56,467 nt of DNA from Microbacterium sp. (GTDB taxonomy: Bacteria; Actinomycetota; Actinomycetes; Actinomycetales; Microbacteriaceae): the NCBI GenBank assembly GCA_031177765.1, contig JAPSKH010000013.1:1-56467 (forward strand), in the 5' to 3' direction. Under the pieces are notes generated by a model. The model had not been told where the DNA came from. It did not search any database and saw only the letters and a program-made list of their open reading frames with translations. Made by a program: the position numbers and the translations under genes. Position 1 is the first letter of the stretch. Every line of letters begins with the position of its first letter. Shown here piece after piece: positions 43,976 through 53,335 of the stretch.

Positions 43976-44025
43976 CCGGATGCCTCGGCACCGCCCCGTC
44001 AAGGGGCGCGAGCCGAGGCATCCGG
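43976..44025. terminator. Two-stage hairpin after fbaA
   Basis: A perfect 14-bp outer stem (43976-43989 with 44012-44025) encloses a perfect inner stem CGCCCC/GGGGCG with loop GTCAA. It lies between the convergent ends of fbaA and the membrane gene at 44069 and can act in both directions. Confidence 0.9.
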
Positions 44026-44068
44026 CGTTCGGGCCGGGACCGCCGCTTCCGCCCGCTCGCGGTCGGGT

Positions 44069-44665
44069 TCAGCGGATGCTGTCGGTGAGGGCCTGCCACA
44101 CGCCCGGATCCCCCATGAGGGGGACCGCCATGAGCATTCCGGCGATGAAGGTGAACACGACACCGGCCACGAGCGGGATCCACCAGGTCAGGCGGCCACG
44201 CCGCAGGCTGCGCCACGACAGCAGAGCGGTTCCGATCCAGCCGACCGCCAGGACGAGGGCGGCGGCGATGCCCCACGGCCGGCCGGCCGCCGGGTCGGTG
44301 AGTTCGGCGTCGACGCCCAGGACCGAGAACATCGTGTCGGCGTACGCGGCGTAGTCGGTGAACGCCGGGAAGGACGACAGCACGTTGAACAGCCCGTACG
44401 TCAGGAGGGCGATCGTGGCGATGCGGTCGGCGAGGCGCGGCGGCCGTACGGGGTCTTCCGTCTGTGCGGGAGCGACGGGCGGTGTCGGCGCCGCTGCGGG
44501 CTGACCCGTCTCCAGCGCCCACGTGACATCCGGCTGACGGATCCGGGCGCGCTGCTCCTCCGGGGTGGCGTACTCGCCGTACTGAGGCCGCGGCCGGGCT
44601 GCTCCCCCCGGTGCGTCGGCGCCCGTGGGCCCCGCGGCGGCCGTGAACGGATCCGGCTGGCTCAC
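44069..44665 (-). CDS. Microbacteriaceae membrane protein, possibly DUF6264
   Basis: 198 residues. A disordered N-terminal half with [19 protein letters not shown] is followed by about four membrane helices ([56 protein letters not shown]). The family match to DUF6264 is from memory of the N-terminal motif and is tentative. The GTG overlaps the ispH stop as GTGA, so it is co-translated with ispH; role unknown. Confidence 0.75.
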   Translation of the reverse strand: MSQPDPFTAAAGPTGADAPGGAARPRPQYGEYATPEEQRARIRQPDVTWALETGQPAAAPTPPVAPAQTEDPVRPPRLADRIATIALLTYGLFNVLSSFPAFTDYAAYADTMFSVLGVDAELTDPAAGRPWGIAAALVLAVGWIGTALLSWRSLRRGRLTWWIPLVAGVVFTFIAGMLMAVPLMGDPGVWQALTDSIR

Positions 44666-45738
44666 GCGCGCGCCCTGCCACCGAGCGCGCGCTCGTCGCG
44701 CTTGCCGGCGGCATCCTGTCGCAGCTCCTTGGGCAGGGAGAACATCAGATCCTCCTCCGCGGTGCGCACCTCTTCGACGTCGCGGTACCCGGCCCCGGCG
44801 AGCTCGCGCAGCACCTCCTGCACCAGGACGTCCGGCACGGACGCGCCGCTGGTCACGCCGACGGTCTCGACGCCCTCGAGCCACTCCTGCTTCACCTCGT
44901 CGGCGTAATCGACCCGGTAAGCGGCCTTCGCGCCGTACTCCCGGGCGACCTCGACCAGACGCACGCTGTTCGACGAGTTCGCCGAGCCGACGACGATGAC
45001 GAGGTCGGCGTCCTTCGCGACCTTCTTGATGGCGACCTGGCGGTTCTGGGTCGCGTAGCAGATGTCGTCCGACGGCGGATCCTGCAGCTGCGGGAAGCGG
45101 TCGCGCAACCGCCGCACCGTCTCCATCGTCTCGTCGACCGACAGCGTCGTCTGCGACAGCCACACGACCTTGGACGGGTCGCGGACCTCGATGGTGTCCG
45201 CCTCGTCGGGCGAGTTCACGACGGTCACGTGCTCGGGCGCCTCGCCGGCGGTCCCCTCGACCTCCTCGTGCCCCTCGTGGCCGATGAGGAGGATCTCGAA
45301 GTCGTCGCGCGCGAAGCGCACGGCCTCCCGGTGCACCTTGGTGACCAGGGGACACGTCGCGTCGATGGCACGCAGGCCCCGATCGGCGGCGGCGTTCACG
45401 ACGGCAGGGGACACGCCGTGCGCGCTGAAGACGACGTGCGCGCCCTCGGGAACCTCGTCGACCTCGTCGACGAAGATCGCGCCCTTGGCCTCCAGCTCGG
45501 TGACGACGTGGATGTTGTGCACGATCTGCTTGCGCACGTACACCGGTGCACCGAAACGCTCGAGCGCCTTCTCGACCGCGATCACGGCGCGGTCCACACC
45601 CGCGCAGTATCCACGGGGGGCTGCCAGGAGCACCTTCTTGTGTCCCTGCACCGGGATATCCTGGAGCGGTTCGCGCCGCCGCGGAATGCGGGGAACGGGC
45701 ATGCTCACACGGGTCGTACCCAGGGTGCTGATGGTCAC
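44662..45738 (-). CDS. ispH: 4-hydroxy-3-methylbut-2-enyl diphosphate reductase
   Basis: Last step of the MEP isoprenoid pathway, making IPP and DMAPP with a 4Fe-4S cluster. 358 residues. The cluster cysteines are in [12 protein letters not shown] (about 42), [11 protein letters not shown] and [16 protein letters not shown] and GHEGHEE provide substrate His/Glu. The GTG start follows TAGAAT and six bases. The uppS-like gene at the right edge uses its product. Confidence 0.97.
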   Translation of the reverse strand: MTISTLGTTRVSMPVPRIPRRREPLQDIPVQGHKKVLLAAPRGYCAGVDRAVIAVEKALERFGAPVYVRKQIVHNIHVVTELEAKGAIFVDEVDEVPEGAHVVFSAHGVSPAVVNAAADRGLRAIDATCPLVTKVHREAVRFARDDFEILLIGHEGHEEVEGTAGEAPEHVTVVNSPDEADTIEVRDPSKVVWLSQTTLSVDETMETVRRLRDRFPQLQDPPSDDICYATQNRQVAIKKVAKDADLVIVVGSANSSNSVRLVEVAREYGAKAAYRVDYADEVKQEWLEGVETVGVTSGASVPDVLVQEVLRELAGAGYRDVEEVRTAEEDLMFSLPKELRQDAAGKRDERALGGRARA

Positions 45739-45744
45739 CCCTCG

Positions 45745-45750
45745 ATTCTA
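45745..45750 (-). promoter_or_regulatory. -10 box TAGAAT of ispH
   Basis: TAGAAT, six bases, GTG at 45738; close to consensus and leaderless. Confidence 0.65.
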
Positions 45751-45810
45751 CGATCGGCCCCTGAACGCAAGCTCCGCGCGGACAGAACCCCCCGCGCACG
45801 AGGAGATCGC

Positions 45811-47160
45811 ATGACGACGTTCCAGCCGGCCGCGATCCCCGGCCAGCCGCCCCCGCCGGACTCCGTGCCGCCCCGCGACTCCACGGCGCAGGCGCCGACC
45901 TCGGTGTCACGGCTGAACGACACCATCCGCGGCTTCATCCAGACGTGGGGCTCGGTATGGGTCGAGGGCGAGATCACGGCGTGGAACCTGCGTGGCGGCA
46001 ACGTCTTCGGGCGCCTCAAGGATCTGGTCACCGACGCCACGATCTCGTTCCGGATCTGGTCGTCCACCCGGGAGCGGCTGCCACGCGACCTCAAGGTCGG
46101 CGATCACGTCGTCGTGTGCGTCAAGGCCGACTTCTTCGCGCGCACCGGCGACTTCACCTTCGCGGTGTCGGCGATGCGGCACGTCGGGCTGGGCGACCAG
46201 CTCGAGAAGCTCGAGCGGCTGCGGGTGCAGCTGCGCGCCGAGGGCCTGTTCGACGCCGCGCGCAAGCGACCGCTTCCGTTCCTTCCTCATGTCATCGGAC
46301 TGATCACCGGGGAGAACTCCGACGCCGAGAAGGACGTCCACCGCAACGCCGAGCTGCGCTGGCCGCAGGTGCGGTTCCGAACGAAGTACGCCGCAGTGCA
46401 GGGCGACCGCTGCGTGCCCGAGACGATCGCCGCGCTCAAGGCGCTGGACGCAGCCCCGGACGTCGACGTCATCATCATCGCGCGCGGCGGCGGCGACCCG
46501 CAGACCCTGCTCGGCTTCAGCGACGAGAGGCTGCTGCGGGCGGTGGCGGCCTCGTCGACGCCGGTGGTCAGCGCGATCGGCCACGAGAACGACCACCCGC
46601 TCCTGGATGACGTCGCAGACCTGCGCGCGTCGACGCCGACGGATGCGGCCAAACGCGTCGTTCCCGATGTGGCCGAGCAGAGGGCGCTCGTGGCCCAGCT
46701 GCGCGCCCGCCTCACCTCGCGCCTCACCCAGCGGGTCACGCACGACATCGCCCAGCTCGAGCAGCTGCGGTCCCGCCCGGTGCTCCGGACGCCCGAGTCC
46801 CTCCTGACCACGCGCGCACACGAGGTGGAGCTCCTCGCGGCCCGCGGGCGGGAGCGGATCGACCGGACGCTCGACGCGCACGGCCGCCGCACCGCGGAGC
46901 TGCGCGCGACGCTGCGGGCCCTCTCCCCCGCGTCGACGCTCGCCCGGGGCTACGCCATCGCCCAGCTCACCGACGGCGCGATCGTTCGGGATGCGGCGCA
47001 GGCGCCCGCGTCGACGCCGGTCGTCGTGACCGTCGGACGCGGCGCGTTCGCGGCCGTCTCGGAGGGTCCGATCGAGGATTCGCACCCCTCGCTGCTCGAC
47101 GAGCCCGGCGAAGGCGTCGGCGGGCGCGAACCGGCAGAGCCCGATGCGGCTGAGAACTAG
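45811..47160 (+). CDS. xseA: Exodeoxyribonuclease VII large subunit
   Basis: 449 residues. An N-terminal OB fold (WGSVWVEGEITAWN... GNVFGRLKDL) binds single strands, followed by the nuclease domain with LPHVIGLITGENSDAEKDV, IIIARGGGDPQTLLGFSDE and VVSAIGHENDHPLLDDVADL, and a coiled-coil for the small subunit. Degrades single-stranded DNA with XseB. ATG with GAGGAG upstream. Its TAG stop is the first part of a -10 box for xseB. Confidence 0.97.
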   Translation: MTTFQPAAIPGQPPPPDSVPPRDSTAQAPTSVSRLNDTIRGFIQTWGSVWVEGEITAWNLRGGNVFGRLKDLVTDATISFRIWSSTRERLPRDLKVGDHVVVCVKADFFARTGDFTFAVSAMRHVGLGDQLEKLERLRVQLRAEGLFDAARKRPLPFLPHVIGLITGENSDAEKDVHRNAELRWPQVRFRTKYAAVQGDRCVPETIAALKALDAAPDVDVIIIARGGGDPQTLLGFSDERLLRAVAASSTPVVSAIGHENDHPLLDDVADLRASTPTDAAKRVVPDVAEQRALVAQLRARLTSRLTQRVTHDIAQLEQLRSRPVLRTPESLLTTRAHEVELLAARGRERIDRTLDAHGRRTAELRATLRALSPASTLARGYAIAQLTDGAIVRDAAQAPASTPVVVTVGRGAFAAVSEGPIEDSHPSLLDEPGEGVGGREPAEPDAAEN

Positions 47161-47163
47161 GAT
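47158..47163 (+). promoter_or_regulatory. -10 box TAGGAT of xseB, starting in the xseA stop
   Basis: TAGGAT begins with the xseA TAG stop codon and stands seven bases before the xseB ATG, giving an internal leaderless promoter in addition to read-through from xseA. Confidence 0.55.
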
Positions 47164-47170
47164 GGGAGCC

Positions 47171-47419
47171 ATGACCGACACCCGCGGCGCCGTGACCGAC
47201 GTCGCGTCGCTGACGTTCGAGCAGGCGCGCGACGAGCTCGTCCGCGTCGTCGCGGAGCTGGAGCAGGGAGCACCCACGCTGGAGCAGGCCCTCGCGCTGT
47301 GGGAGCGGGGCGAAGCCCTCGCCGCGCGCTGCGAAGAGTGGCTGCTGGGAGCCAAGCGTCGCCTGGATGCCGCCCGCGCGTCGACCGCCGGTTCCTCGGA
47401 CGGGAACGGAGCGCCCTGA
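47171..47419 (+). CDS. xseB: Exodeoxyribonuclease VII small subunit
   Basis: 82 residues, all helical. LTFEQARDELVRVVAELEQG then TLEQALALWERGEALAARCE is the XseB core that wraps the XseA coiled coil. The ATG at 47171 is chosen over one three codons earlier by family length and by the promoter spacing. TGATG joins it to the next gene. Confidence 0.95.
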   Translation: MTDTRGAVTDVASLTFEQARDELVRVVAELEQGAPTLEQALALWERGEALAARCEEWLLGAKRRLDAARASTAGSSDGNGAP

Positions 47420-48063
47420 TGGCCGACCAGCGACGCATCGTCGCGGAGCTCGGACGACCCGAGACGCCCGAGGAGACCGCGAACCGCAAGGCCGAGGCGT
47501 CCCGGGTGTACCGCGCGAGCCAGAACACGCGCAACCTCATCGCGGCGCTCCTGGTCACCCTCGCCGTCGTCGCCGTCATCGTCTTCGCCGTGCCGCGGGG
47601 CACGCCGCCCGAGCGCGAGCCGATCGACGTGACGGCCGAGGCCGAGCGGGTCGCAGCCGCCGAGAAGCGCACGGTCATCGCACCGGAGGTGCCCGAGACC
47701 TGGCGCGTCAACCGTGCGGCCGTCGAGAGCGACGAGTCGGTGCGGGCGTGGACCGTCGTCTACGCTCCCCCCGGCGACGGCGCCCCGTTCCTGCGGATCG
47801 CGCAGGGCTTCGACGCCGACGAGGGCTGGACGACGCGGCTGCTGGCCGGATCGGCGCCCGAGGACTCGACGACGATCGACGGCATCGTGTGGGACTCGTA
47901 CCGGCTCGACGCCGGACGGACCGGAAACGTCTCGGTGGCCCTGGCCGCACGGGCCGGTGCCGACACGGTCGTGATCTACGGCGTCGCCGACGCACAGACC
48001 CTCGAGACCGCTGCCGAGGCGGTCTCCGACCAGATCATCACCCTGCGTGAGGAGGCCGAGTGA
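47419..48063 (+). CDS. DUF4245 membrane-anchored protein
   Basis: 214 residues: a cytoplasmic N-terminus, one helix NLIAALLVTLAVVAVIVFAV (about residues 36-55), then an extracytoplasmic domain with APEVPETWRVNRA and WTVVYAPPGDGAPFLRI and a beta-rich end. This matches DUF4245, an actinobacterial family of unknown function commonly found beside xseAB. It overlaps xseB by one base and carbonic anhydrase by four (GTGA). Confidence 0.9.
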   Translation: MADQRRIVAELGRPETPEETANRKAEASRVYRASQNTRNLIAALLVTLAVVAVIVFAVPRGTPPEREPIDVTAEAERVAAAEKRTVIAPEVPETWRVNRAAVESDESVRAWTVVYAPPGDGAPFLRIAQGFDADEGWTTRLLAGSAPEDSTTIDGIVWDSYRLDAGRTGNVSVALAARAGADTVVIYGVADAQTLETAAEAVSDQIITLREEAE

Positions 48064-48710
48064 GCGAAAAGCCGACGCCGGATCAGGTGTGGGAGGAGAT
48101 GCGCCGCGGCAACGCGCGCTTCGTCGCCGGAGAACCACGTCATCCCCGCCAGGACGCCGACCGCCGGCATGAGCTCGCGAACGGACAGCGGCCGCGGGCC
48201 GCGCTGTTCGGATGCGCCGACTCACGACTGGCCGCCGAGATCATCTTCGACAAGGGCCTGGGCGACCTGTTCGTCGTGCGCAACGCGGGTCAGGTCGTCT
48301 CGGACTCGGTCATCGGCAGTCTGGAGTACGCCGTCGCCGTCCTGAACGTCCCCCTCATCGTGGTGCTCGCGCACGACGCGTGCGGAGCGGTGCAGGCCGC
48401 GATCGACAGCACCGACGCCGACTCCCCGGCGCTGCCGCCGCACATCTGGCGTCTGATCGCGCCGATCGTGCCCGCCGTGCGGCGCGTGCAGCGCGCGAGC
48501 GCGGTCGACGGCGTCGCGCCCGACAGCATCGACGCCGAAGAGGTCGGCCGTGAGCACCTCCGCGACACCGTCACCGAGCTCCTGCACTCGTCGGAGCTGA
48601 TCAGCGACGCGGTCGCCGAGGGGCGCCTGGCGATCGTCGGCGCCAACTACCGTCTCGCCGAAGGCACCGCGGTCCCCCACGTCGCCGTGGGGCTCGCGGC
48701 GCAGGCGTGA
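48060..48710 (+). CDS. Beta-carbonic anhydrase
   Basis: 216 residues. Zinc ligands C52, H105 and C108 and the Asp/Arg pair D54/R56 are in FGCADSR and AHDACGA, so the active site is complete. Interconverts CO2 and bicarbonate. GTG start inside the DUF4245 stop. Its place just before fumC, in a GTGA-linked chain, suggests supply of bicarbonate for anaplerosis beside the TCA enzyme, an inference from order only. Confidence 0.95.
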   Translation: MSEKPTPDQVWEEMRRGNARFVAGEPRHPRQDADRRHELANGQRPRAALFGCADSRLAAEIIFDKGLGDLFVVRNAGQVVSDSVIGSLEYAVAVLNVPLIVVLAHDACGAVQAAIDSTDADSPALPPHIWRLIAPIVPAVRRVQRASAVDGVAPDSIDAEEVGREHLRDTVTELLHSSELISDAVAEGRLAIVGANYRLAEGTAVPHVAVGLAAQA

Positions 48711-48745
48711 CCCGATCCCGTACCGAACATAAGGAAAACGACGAC

Positions 48746-50140
48746 GTGACCGACATCGAGTACCGCATCGAGCACGACACCATGGGCGAGGTCCGCGTGC
48801 CCAGGAACGCGCTCTATGCCGCCCAGACCCAGCGCGCCGTGGAGAACTTCCCCATCTCGGGCGACCCGTTGGAGCCGGCGCAGATCATCGCGCTCGCGCG
48901 CATCAAGAAGGCCGCCGCGCTCGCGAACAAGGAGCTCGGCACGCTCGACGCGGACATCGCGGATGCCATCGCCGGCGCCGCCGACCGCATCATCGGCGGT
49001 GAGTTCCTCGACCAGTTCCCGATCGACGTCTACCAGACCGGCAGCGGCACGTCGTCGAACATGAACATGAACGAGGTCCTCGCGACCCTCGCCTCGCAGG
49101 CGCTCGGGGCCACGGTGCACCCGAACGATCACGTGAACGCGTCGCAGTCCTCCAACGACGTCTTCCCCACCTCCGTGCACATCGCCGTCACGCAGGAGCT
49201 CATCGACGACCTCATCCCGGCACTGGACCACCTGGCCGTCGCGCTCGAGGCGAAGGCCGAGGCCTGGAAGGACGTCGTCAAGTCGGGGCGCACGCACCTG
49301 ATGGATGCCACCCCGGTGACCCTCGGGCAGGAGTTCGGCGGGTACGCCCGGCAGATCCGGCTGGGCATCGAGCGCGTGCAGGCGGTGCTGCCGCGCGTCG
49401 CCGAGGTGCCGCTGGGCGGCACGGCCGTCGGGACCGGCATCAACACGCCGCTGGGGTTCCCGCAGCGGGTCCTCGAGCTCATCGTGGCCGAGACGGAGCT
49501 TCCGATCACCGAGGCGAAGGACCATTTCGAGGCCCAGGCCAACCGGGACGGCCTCGTCGAGGCATCCGGCGCGCTGCGCACCATCGCCGTGTCGCTCACC
49601 AAGATCAACAACGACCTGCGCTGGATGGGTTCCGGCCCCAACACGGGTCTGGGCGAGCTGCACATCCCCGATCTGCAGCCGGGCTCGTCGATCATGCCGG
49701 GCAAGGTGAACCCGGTGATCCCGGAGGCCACGCTGATGGTGTGCGCCCGCGTGATCGGCAATGACGCGACCGTGGCGTGGGCCGGCGCGTCGGGCTCGTT
49801 CGAGCTGAACGTGGCGATCCCCGTCATGGGCACCGCGGTGCTGGAATCCATCAGCCTGCTGGCCAACGCGACGCGCATCCTCGCGGACAAGACCATCGAC
49901 GGCCTCGAGGCCAACGTGGAGCGCGCCGCGGCGTACGCGGGGATGTCGCCGTCGATCGTGACGCCGCTGAACAAGCTCATCGGGTACGAGGCGGCGGCCA
50001 AGATCGCCAAGCACTCGGTCGCCAAGGGCATCACCGTGCGCGAGGCCGTCATCGACCTCGGCTACGTCGAGCGCGGCGAACTCACCCTCGAGCAGCTCGA
50101 CGACAAACTCGATCTGCTCTCGATGACGCACCCGGGCTGA
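48746..50140 (+). CDS. fumC: Class II fumarate hydratase
   Basis: 464 residues, iron-independent homotetrameric fumarase of the TCA cycle. [42 protein letters not shown] and the superfamily signature [15 protein letters not shown] are all present. The GTG at 48746 has AAGGA ten bases upstream; an in-frame GTG at 48707 overlaps the carbonic anhydrase stop and would add 13 residues. Confidence 0.97.
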   Translation: MTDIEYRIEHDTMGEVRVPRNALYAAQTQRAVENFPISGDPLEPAQIIALARIKKAAALANKELGTLDADIADAIAGAADRIIGGEFLDQFPIDVYQTGSGTSSNMNMNEVLATLASQALGATVHPNDHVNASQSSNDVFPTSVHIAVTQELIDDLIPALDHLAVALEAKAEAWKDVVKSGRTHLMDATPVTLGQEFGGYARQIRLGIERVQAVLPRVAEVPLGGTAVGTGINTPLGFPQRVLELIVAETELPITEAKDHFEAQANRDGLVEASGALRTIAVSLTKINNDLRWMGSGPNTGLGELHIPDLQPGSSIMPGKVNPVIPEATLMVCARVIGNDATVAWAGASGSFELNVAIPVMGTAVLESISLLANATRILADKTIDGLEANVERAAAYAGMSPSIVTPLNKLIGYEAAAKIAKHSVAKGITVREAVIDLGYVERGELTLEQLDDKLDLLSMTHPG

Positions 50141-50174
50141 GTCGCACCACGTGCCCCAGGAGCGGTTCGGGCGC

Positions 50175-50180
50175 AATAAT
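50175..50180 (+). promoter_or_regulatory. -10 box AATAAT of the histidine kinase gene
   Basis: AATAAT, six bases, GTG at 50187. The AT-rich hexamer stands out in this GC-rich stretch. Confidence 0.55.
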
Positions 50181-50186
50181 CGGGGG

Positions 50187-51695
50187 GTGGCTCGGACACC
50201 CCGCCCCATCCCCGCGCGCGTCAGGATCCTCTCGGCGATCCTGGCCGTGGCGTGCGTGGGCCTGGCCATCGTGGGCAGCGTCACATTCATGGTGCAGCGC
50301 GAGCAGGTCATCGCCGGCGTGAACGCTCGCCTGGACGCCCAGGTGCAGTCCCTGCGCGGGGTCGCCGACCGCAGCAGCGTCGAGGAGACCGGCTCGGGCG
50401 CGGAACCCGCCACCGAGGACGCCGACGTCAGCGATTACGCGTCGATCGACGACTACCTCCGGGCCGTCGTCGCCCGCCTCGTTCCGGCTCGCAACGAGGC
50501 ATCCCTCGCTCTCATCGACGGGGTGGCGCGATACAAGCCGGCGACGCTGTCGGGCTTCGACATCTCCGACAACACGGCGTTCATCGAACGCGTTCTCGAC
50601 GAGACGGCGGGCGGCACGGCCAAGAAGGGGACGGCGGTCACCGATCAGGGGTCGCTGCGCTACGTCGCCATCCCGGTCACGATGCCGGGGGACCCCCGCA
50701 CGGGACTGTACGTGCGCGTCGTCGACCTCGGCGCCGAGCTCGAGCCGGTCACCGTCGCGATGATCACGTACGTCATCGCGGCGCTCATCGTGCTCGGCGC
50801 CATCGCCGTGGTGGGCTGGTTCGTGACGGGCAGGCTCCTCTCCCCCATCCGGCATCTCCGCGAGACGGCGAACGCCATCTCGATCACCGACCTGTCGCCG
50901 CGCCTGTCCGCCGAGGGCAACGACGACATCGCCGACCTGTCGCGCACCGTCAACTCGATGCTCGACCGCCTGGAGGGGTCCGTCGACGTGCAGCGGCAGC
51001 TGCTGGACGATGTGCGGCACGAGCTGAAGACGCCGATCACGATCGTGCGCGGCCACCTCGAGCTGATGGACCCGCGAGACGCCGATGACGTCGCCTCCGC
51101 CCGCGAGATCGGCATGGCCGAACTCGACCGGCTCGCGCGACTGGTGGAGGACATCGACCTGCTGGCCGCGGCCGAGGGCGACTCGTACACGATGCGCGAG
51201 GTCGACCTGGCGGCGCTGACCGCGCGTGTCGGGGAACTCGTCGCCGTGATCCCCGGGCACACGTGGACCGTCGAGGCCCACGCTGAGGGCGTCACCGTCG
51301 GCGACCAGGACCGGCTGCTGCAGGCGTGGCTCCAGCTCGCCGACAACGCCGCGAAGTACACGCCCGCCGGGTCGCCGATCGAGATCGGAAGCGCACTGGA
51401 TGCCGGCGGTGCGCGGCTGTGGGTGCGCGACCACGGCGCCGGCATCCCGCACGGCGCACGCCACCGCATCTTCCGCCGGTTCGACCGCGCCCACGGCAAG
51501 CGGACGATCGGGGGCTCGGGGCTGGGGCTTGCGATCGTCGATGCGATCGCCAAGTCGCACGGCGGTCAGTGCGCCGTGACCGACACACCCGGCGGCGGAG
51601 CGACCTTCACGATCCATCTGCCGCCGACCACGGCGGAGCTGCCGGCGCCCGTGCGGGCAGGCGATGTCGTGCTGCAACGGGAGGCCGCCGGATGA
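50187..51695 (+). CDS. Sensor histidine kinase
   Basis: 502 residues. Helix 1 at about 15-37, an extracytoplasmic sensor region to about 185, helix 2 (MITYVIAALIVLGAIAVVGW), HAMP, then the H-box DVRHELKTPI (His about 278), N-box LADNAAKYTP, and G-boxes VRDHGAGIP and GGSGLGLAIV. Autophosphorylates and passes phosphate to the adjacent response regulator. Signal unknown. Kinase precedes regulator, the reverse of the more usual order; the genes overlap by ATGA. Confidence 0.95.
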   Translation: MARTPRPIPARVRILSAILAVACVGLAIVGSVTFMVQREQVIAGVNARLDAQVQSLRGVADRSSVEETGSGAEPATEDADVSDYASIDDYLRAVVARLVPARNEASLALIDGVARYKPATLSGFDISDNTAFIERVLDETAGGTAKKGTAVTDQGSLRYVAIPVTMPGDPRTGLYVRVVDLGAELEPVTVAMITYVIAALIVLGAIAVVGWFVTGRLLSPIRHLRETANAISITDLSPRLSAEGNDDIADLSRTVNSMLDRLEGSVDVQRQLLDDVRHELKTPITIVRGHLELMDPRDADDVASAREIGMAELDRLARLVEDIDLLAAAEGDSYTMREVDLAALTARVGELVAVIPGHTWTVEAHAEGVTVGDQDRLLQAWLQLADNAAKYTPAGSPIEIGSALDAGGARLWVRDHGAGIPHGARHRIFRRFDRAHGKRTIGGSGLGLAIVDAIAKSHGGQCAVTDTPGGGATFTIHLPPTTAELPAPVRAGDVVLQREAAG

Positions 51696-52348
51696 CGAAG
51701 ATCCTCATCGTCGAGGACGAACCGCGCATCGCCTCGTTCGTCAGTCGCGGGCTTGAAGCGGCGGGATACGAGACCGTGCGCATCGAGGACGGCGCGGAGG
51801 GCCTGGCCGCGGCCCTGCGCGGCGACGGCGACCTCGTGCTGCTGGACGTCGGCCTGCCGAGCATGGACGGGTTCGAGGTGCTGCGGGAGCTGCGCGCCCG
51901 CGGGTCGGCCATCCCGGTGATCATGCTGACCGCCCGCTCCAGCACACGGGACACCGTCGAGGGCCTCGAGGCGGGTGCGAACGACTACGTCTCGAAGCCG
52001 TTCACCTTCGAGGAGCTGCTGGCACGGGTCCGGTCGCGGCTGCGCGAGAACATGCCGCAGCCGAGCGTATCGATCTCGCACGGCGGCGTCGTGCTCGACG
52101 TGCTCGCGCGGCGCGCGACGGTCGATGACCGCGAGGTCGACCTCTCGGCCCGCGAGTTCGCGCTCGCGGAGCAGTTCCTGCGCAACCCCGGCCGGGTGCT
52201 CAGCCGCGAACTGCTCCTGAGCCGGGTGTGGGGGCTGGACTTCGACCCGGGCTCGAACGTCGTCGATGTCTATGTGCGATATCTGCGAGGGAAGCTCGGT
52301 GCCGACCACATCGTGACGGTGCGCGGCGCCGGCTATCGCTGGGAGTGA
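51692..52348 (+). CDS. OmpR/PhoB-family response regulator
   Basis: 218 residues. Receiver with acidic pair EDE (residues 8-10), phospho-acceptor D in LVLLDVGLPSMDG (about 51), Thr in IMLTARSS and Lys in VSKPFT; C-terminal winged helix with LSAREFALAEQFLRNPG and VVDVYVRYLRGKL. The start ATG overlaps the kinase stop (ATGA). It is followed by an array of hairpins. Confidence 0.96.
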   Translation: MTKILIVEDEPRIASFVSRGLEAAGYETVRIEDGAEGLAAALRGDGDLVLLDVGLPSMDGFEVLRELRARGSAIPVIMLTARSSTRDTVEGLEAGANDYVSKPFTFEELLARVRSRLRENMPQPSVSISHGGVVLDVLARRATVDDREVDLSAREFALAEQFLRNPGRVLSRELLLSRVWGLDFDPGSNVVDVYVRYLRGKLGADHIVTVRGAGYRWE

Positions 52349-52386
52349 CGCGCTCGCAGCCCGCCGCCCGCCCCTGACGGAGAAGA

Positions 52387-52416
52387 AGCCCCCGGTGTTG
52401 GGGGACACCGGGGGCT
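52387..52416. terminator. 12-bp hairpin after the response regulator
   Basis: AGCCCCCGGTGT (52387-52398) pairs perfectly with ACACCGGGGGCT (52405-52416), loop TGGGGG. Confidence 0.88.
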
Positions 52417-52421
52417 GGAAA

Positions 52422-52443
52422 GGCCGGACTGGGGGATCCGGCC
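52422..52443. terminator. Second hairpin in the convergent gap
   Basis: GGCCGGA (52422-52428) with TCCGGCC (52437-52443), loop CTGGGGGA, which repeats the TGGGGGA of the first hairpin. Confidence 0.7.
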
Positions 52444-52446
52444 GTC

Positions 52447-52480
52447 TCAGTCGCGCCAGACTGGGGATTCGCGCGACTGA
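52447..52480 (-). other. Third hairpin, inside the 3' end of the Pro-rich gene
   Basis: TCAGTCGCGC (52447-52456) and GCGCGACTGA (52471-52480) are perfect inverted copies; the outer end is the stop codon of the minus-strand gene and the loop again contains CTGGGGAT. Confidence 0.75.
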
Positions 52481-53142
52481 TCCTGATTCACGTCGCCGCC
52501 GGGGGCATGCCACCGGTCGTCGCCGTTCGAACCCGCGATCGCGGGAAGTCTCTGCAGAGTGCCGACGAGCCGGCCGGCGCCGTCCTCGCCGGAGGCGGAC
52601 CGCTTCTCGGACCCGCGGCCGTTGCCGCCGTCGGCCTTGGTGTAGCGCTCCTCGAGGCGAGCGATCCACTCCTCCACCCGCTCGGGCGACCAGCCGCGTG
52701 CCGCAGCCCACGCACGGACGGCGTCCCACGAGCCGGCTGCCACGGATGCCGCCTCCGCCTCCTCGCGGGTCGCGGGCGCCTGCGGCGCCGACGGCGTCTG
52801 GGGCGCGGCCGACACCACCGGGGCGGGGGCAGGCGGCGGCGCCGGGTCCGCGGGCGCCGGCGGGGTCGGGTCGGACGGCCGCTGCGCGTCCACGACGTAC
52901 GGGTCCGGCGCCTGCACCGTCTCGGGACGCGACGTCGATGCGGAGACCCCGTCCGTGCCCGTGCCGGAGCCGTCGTTCATCGCGGCGGCCGGTACCAGCA
53001 CCCGGGCCGCGGCCATGTCGGAGCCGGACGAGTCGGCGAGCGCTGCGGAGGTGGTCAGCGCGACCGCGCAGATGACGGCGACGCTCGCCGCGACGGCGGA
53101 CACGCCGCCGACCACGAGCCCCGTGCGTCCGTCCACGGTCAT
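52447..53142 (-). CDS. Exported Pro/Ala-rich hypothetical protein
   Basis: 231 residues. The N-terminal helix LVVGGVSAVAASVAVICAVALTT (about 9-31) followed by SAALADS looks like a signal peptide or anchor. Residues 85-125 are Pro/Ala-rich (PAPADPAPPPAPAP), then a helical module with SWDAVRAWAAARGWSPERVE, and a polar tail. ATG with GAGAGG near. No family recognised; probably a cell-wall-facing protein. Its final codons form a hairpin. The 193-base gap upstream has no gene; it holds a GCGAAG/CTTCGC dyad (53262-53278). Confidence 0.75.
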   Translation of the reverse strand: MTVDGRTGLVVGGVSAVAASVAVICAVALTTSAALADSSGSDMAAARVLVPAAAMNDGSGTGTDGVSASTSRPETVQAPDPYVVDAQRPSDPTPPAPADPAPPPAPAPVVSAAPQTPSAPQAPATREEAEAASVAAGSWDAVRAWAAARGWSPERVEEWIARLEERYTKADGGNGRGSEKRSASGEDGAGRLVGTLQRLPAIAGSNGDDRWHAPGGDVNQDQSRESPVWRD

Positions 53143-53298
53143 CCTTCCTCTCCGCGCGCCAAGAGCGCTGCACCCCGAAGATCTGCGCCCGGGAAGCGCC
53201 TCATCAATCGTGCCAGACCGTCGGAGTGGTTCCCGACACCACGAGTGAGACTCTTCTCATTGCGAAGCACCTCTTCGCGCGGTGTCCGGGACCCGGAA

Positions 53299-53325
53299 GG
53301 GGCCGGGATGCGGCATCCCGGCCCC
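53299..53325 (-). terminator. 12-bp hairpin after phoH
   Basis: GGGGCCGGGATG (53299-53310) pairs perfectly with CATCCCGGCCCC (53314-53325), 3-base loop, ten bases downstream of the phoH stop. GC-rich, no U tract. Confidence 0.85.
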
Positions 53326-53335
53326 CTCCGTCGGC

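Noticed and set aside
45907..48225. A 772-codon minus-strand frame across xseA, xseB and DUF4245
   Set aside because: Antisense shadow of conserved genes; no domain is seen and it crosses several gene junctions.
52521..52545. A tRNA T-arm-like GTTCGAACCC string
   Set aside because: It lies inside the coding sequence of the Pro-rich gene and no acceptor stem or anticodon arm surrounds it.
53143..53335. A c-di-AMP (ydaO-type) riboswitch before the exported Pro-rich gene
   Set aside because: The position would suit it, but I could not find the conserved core blocks. Only a 6-bp hairpin and GC-rich stretches are visible.
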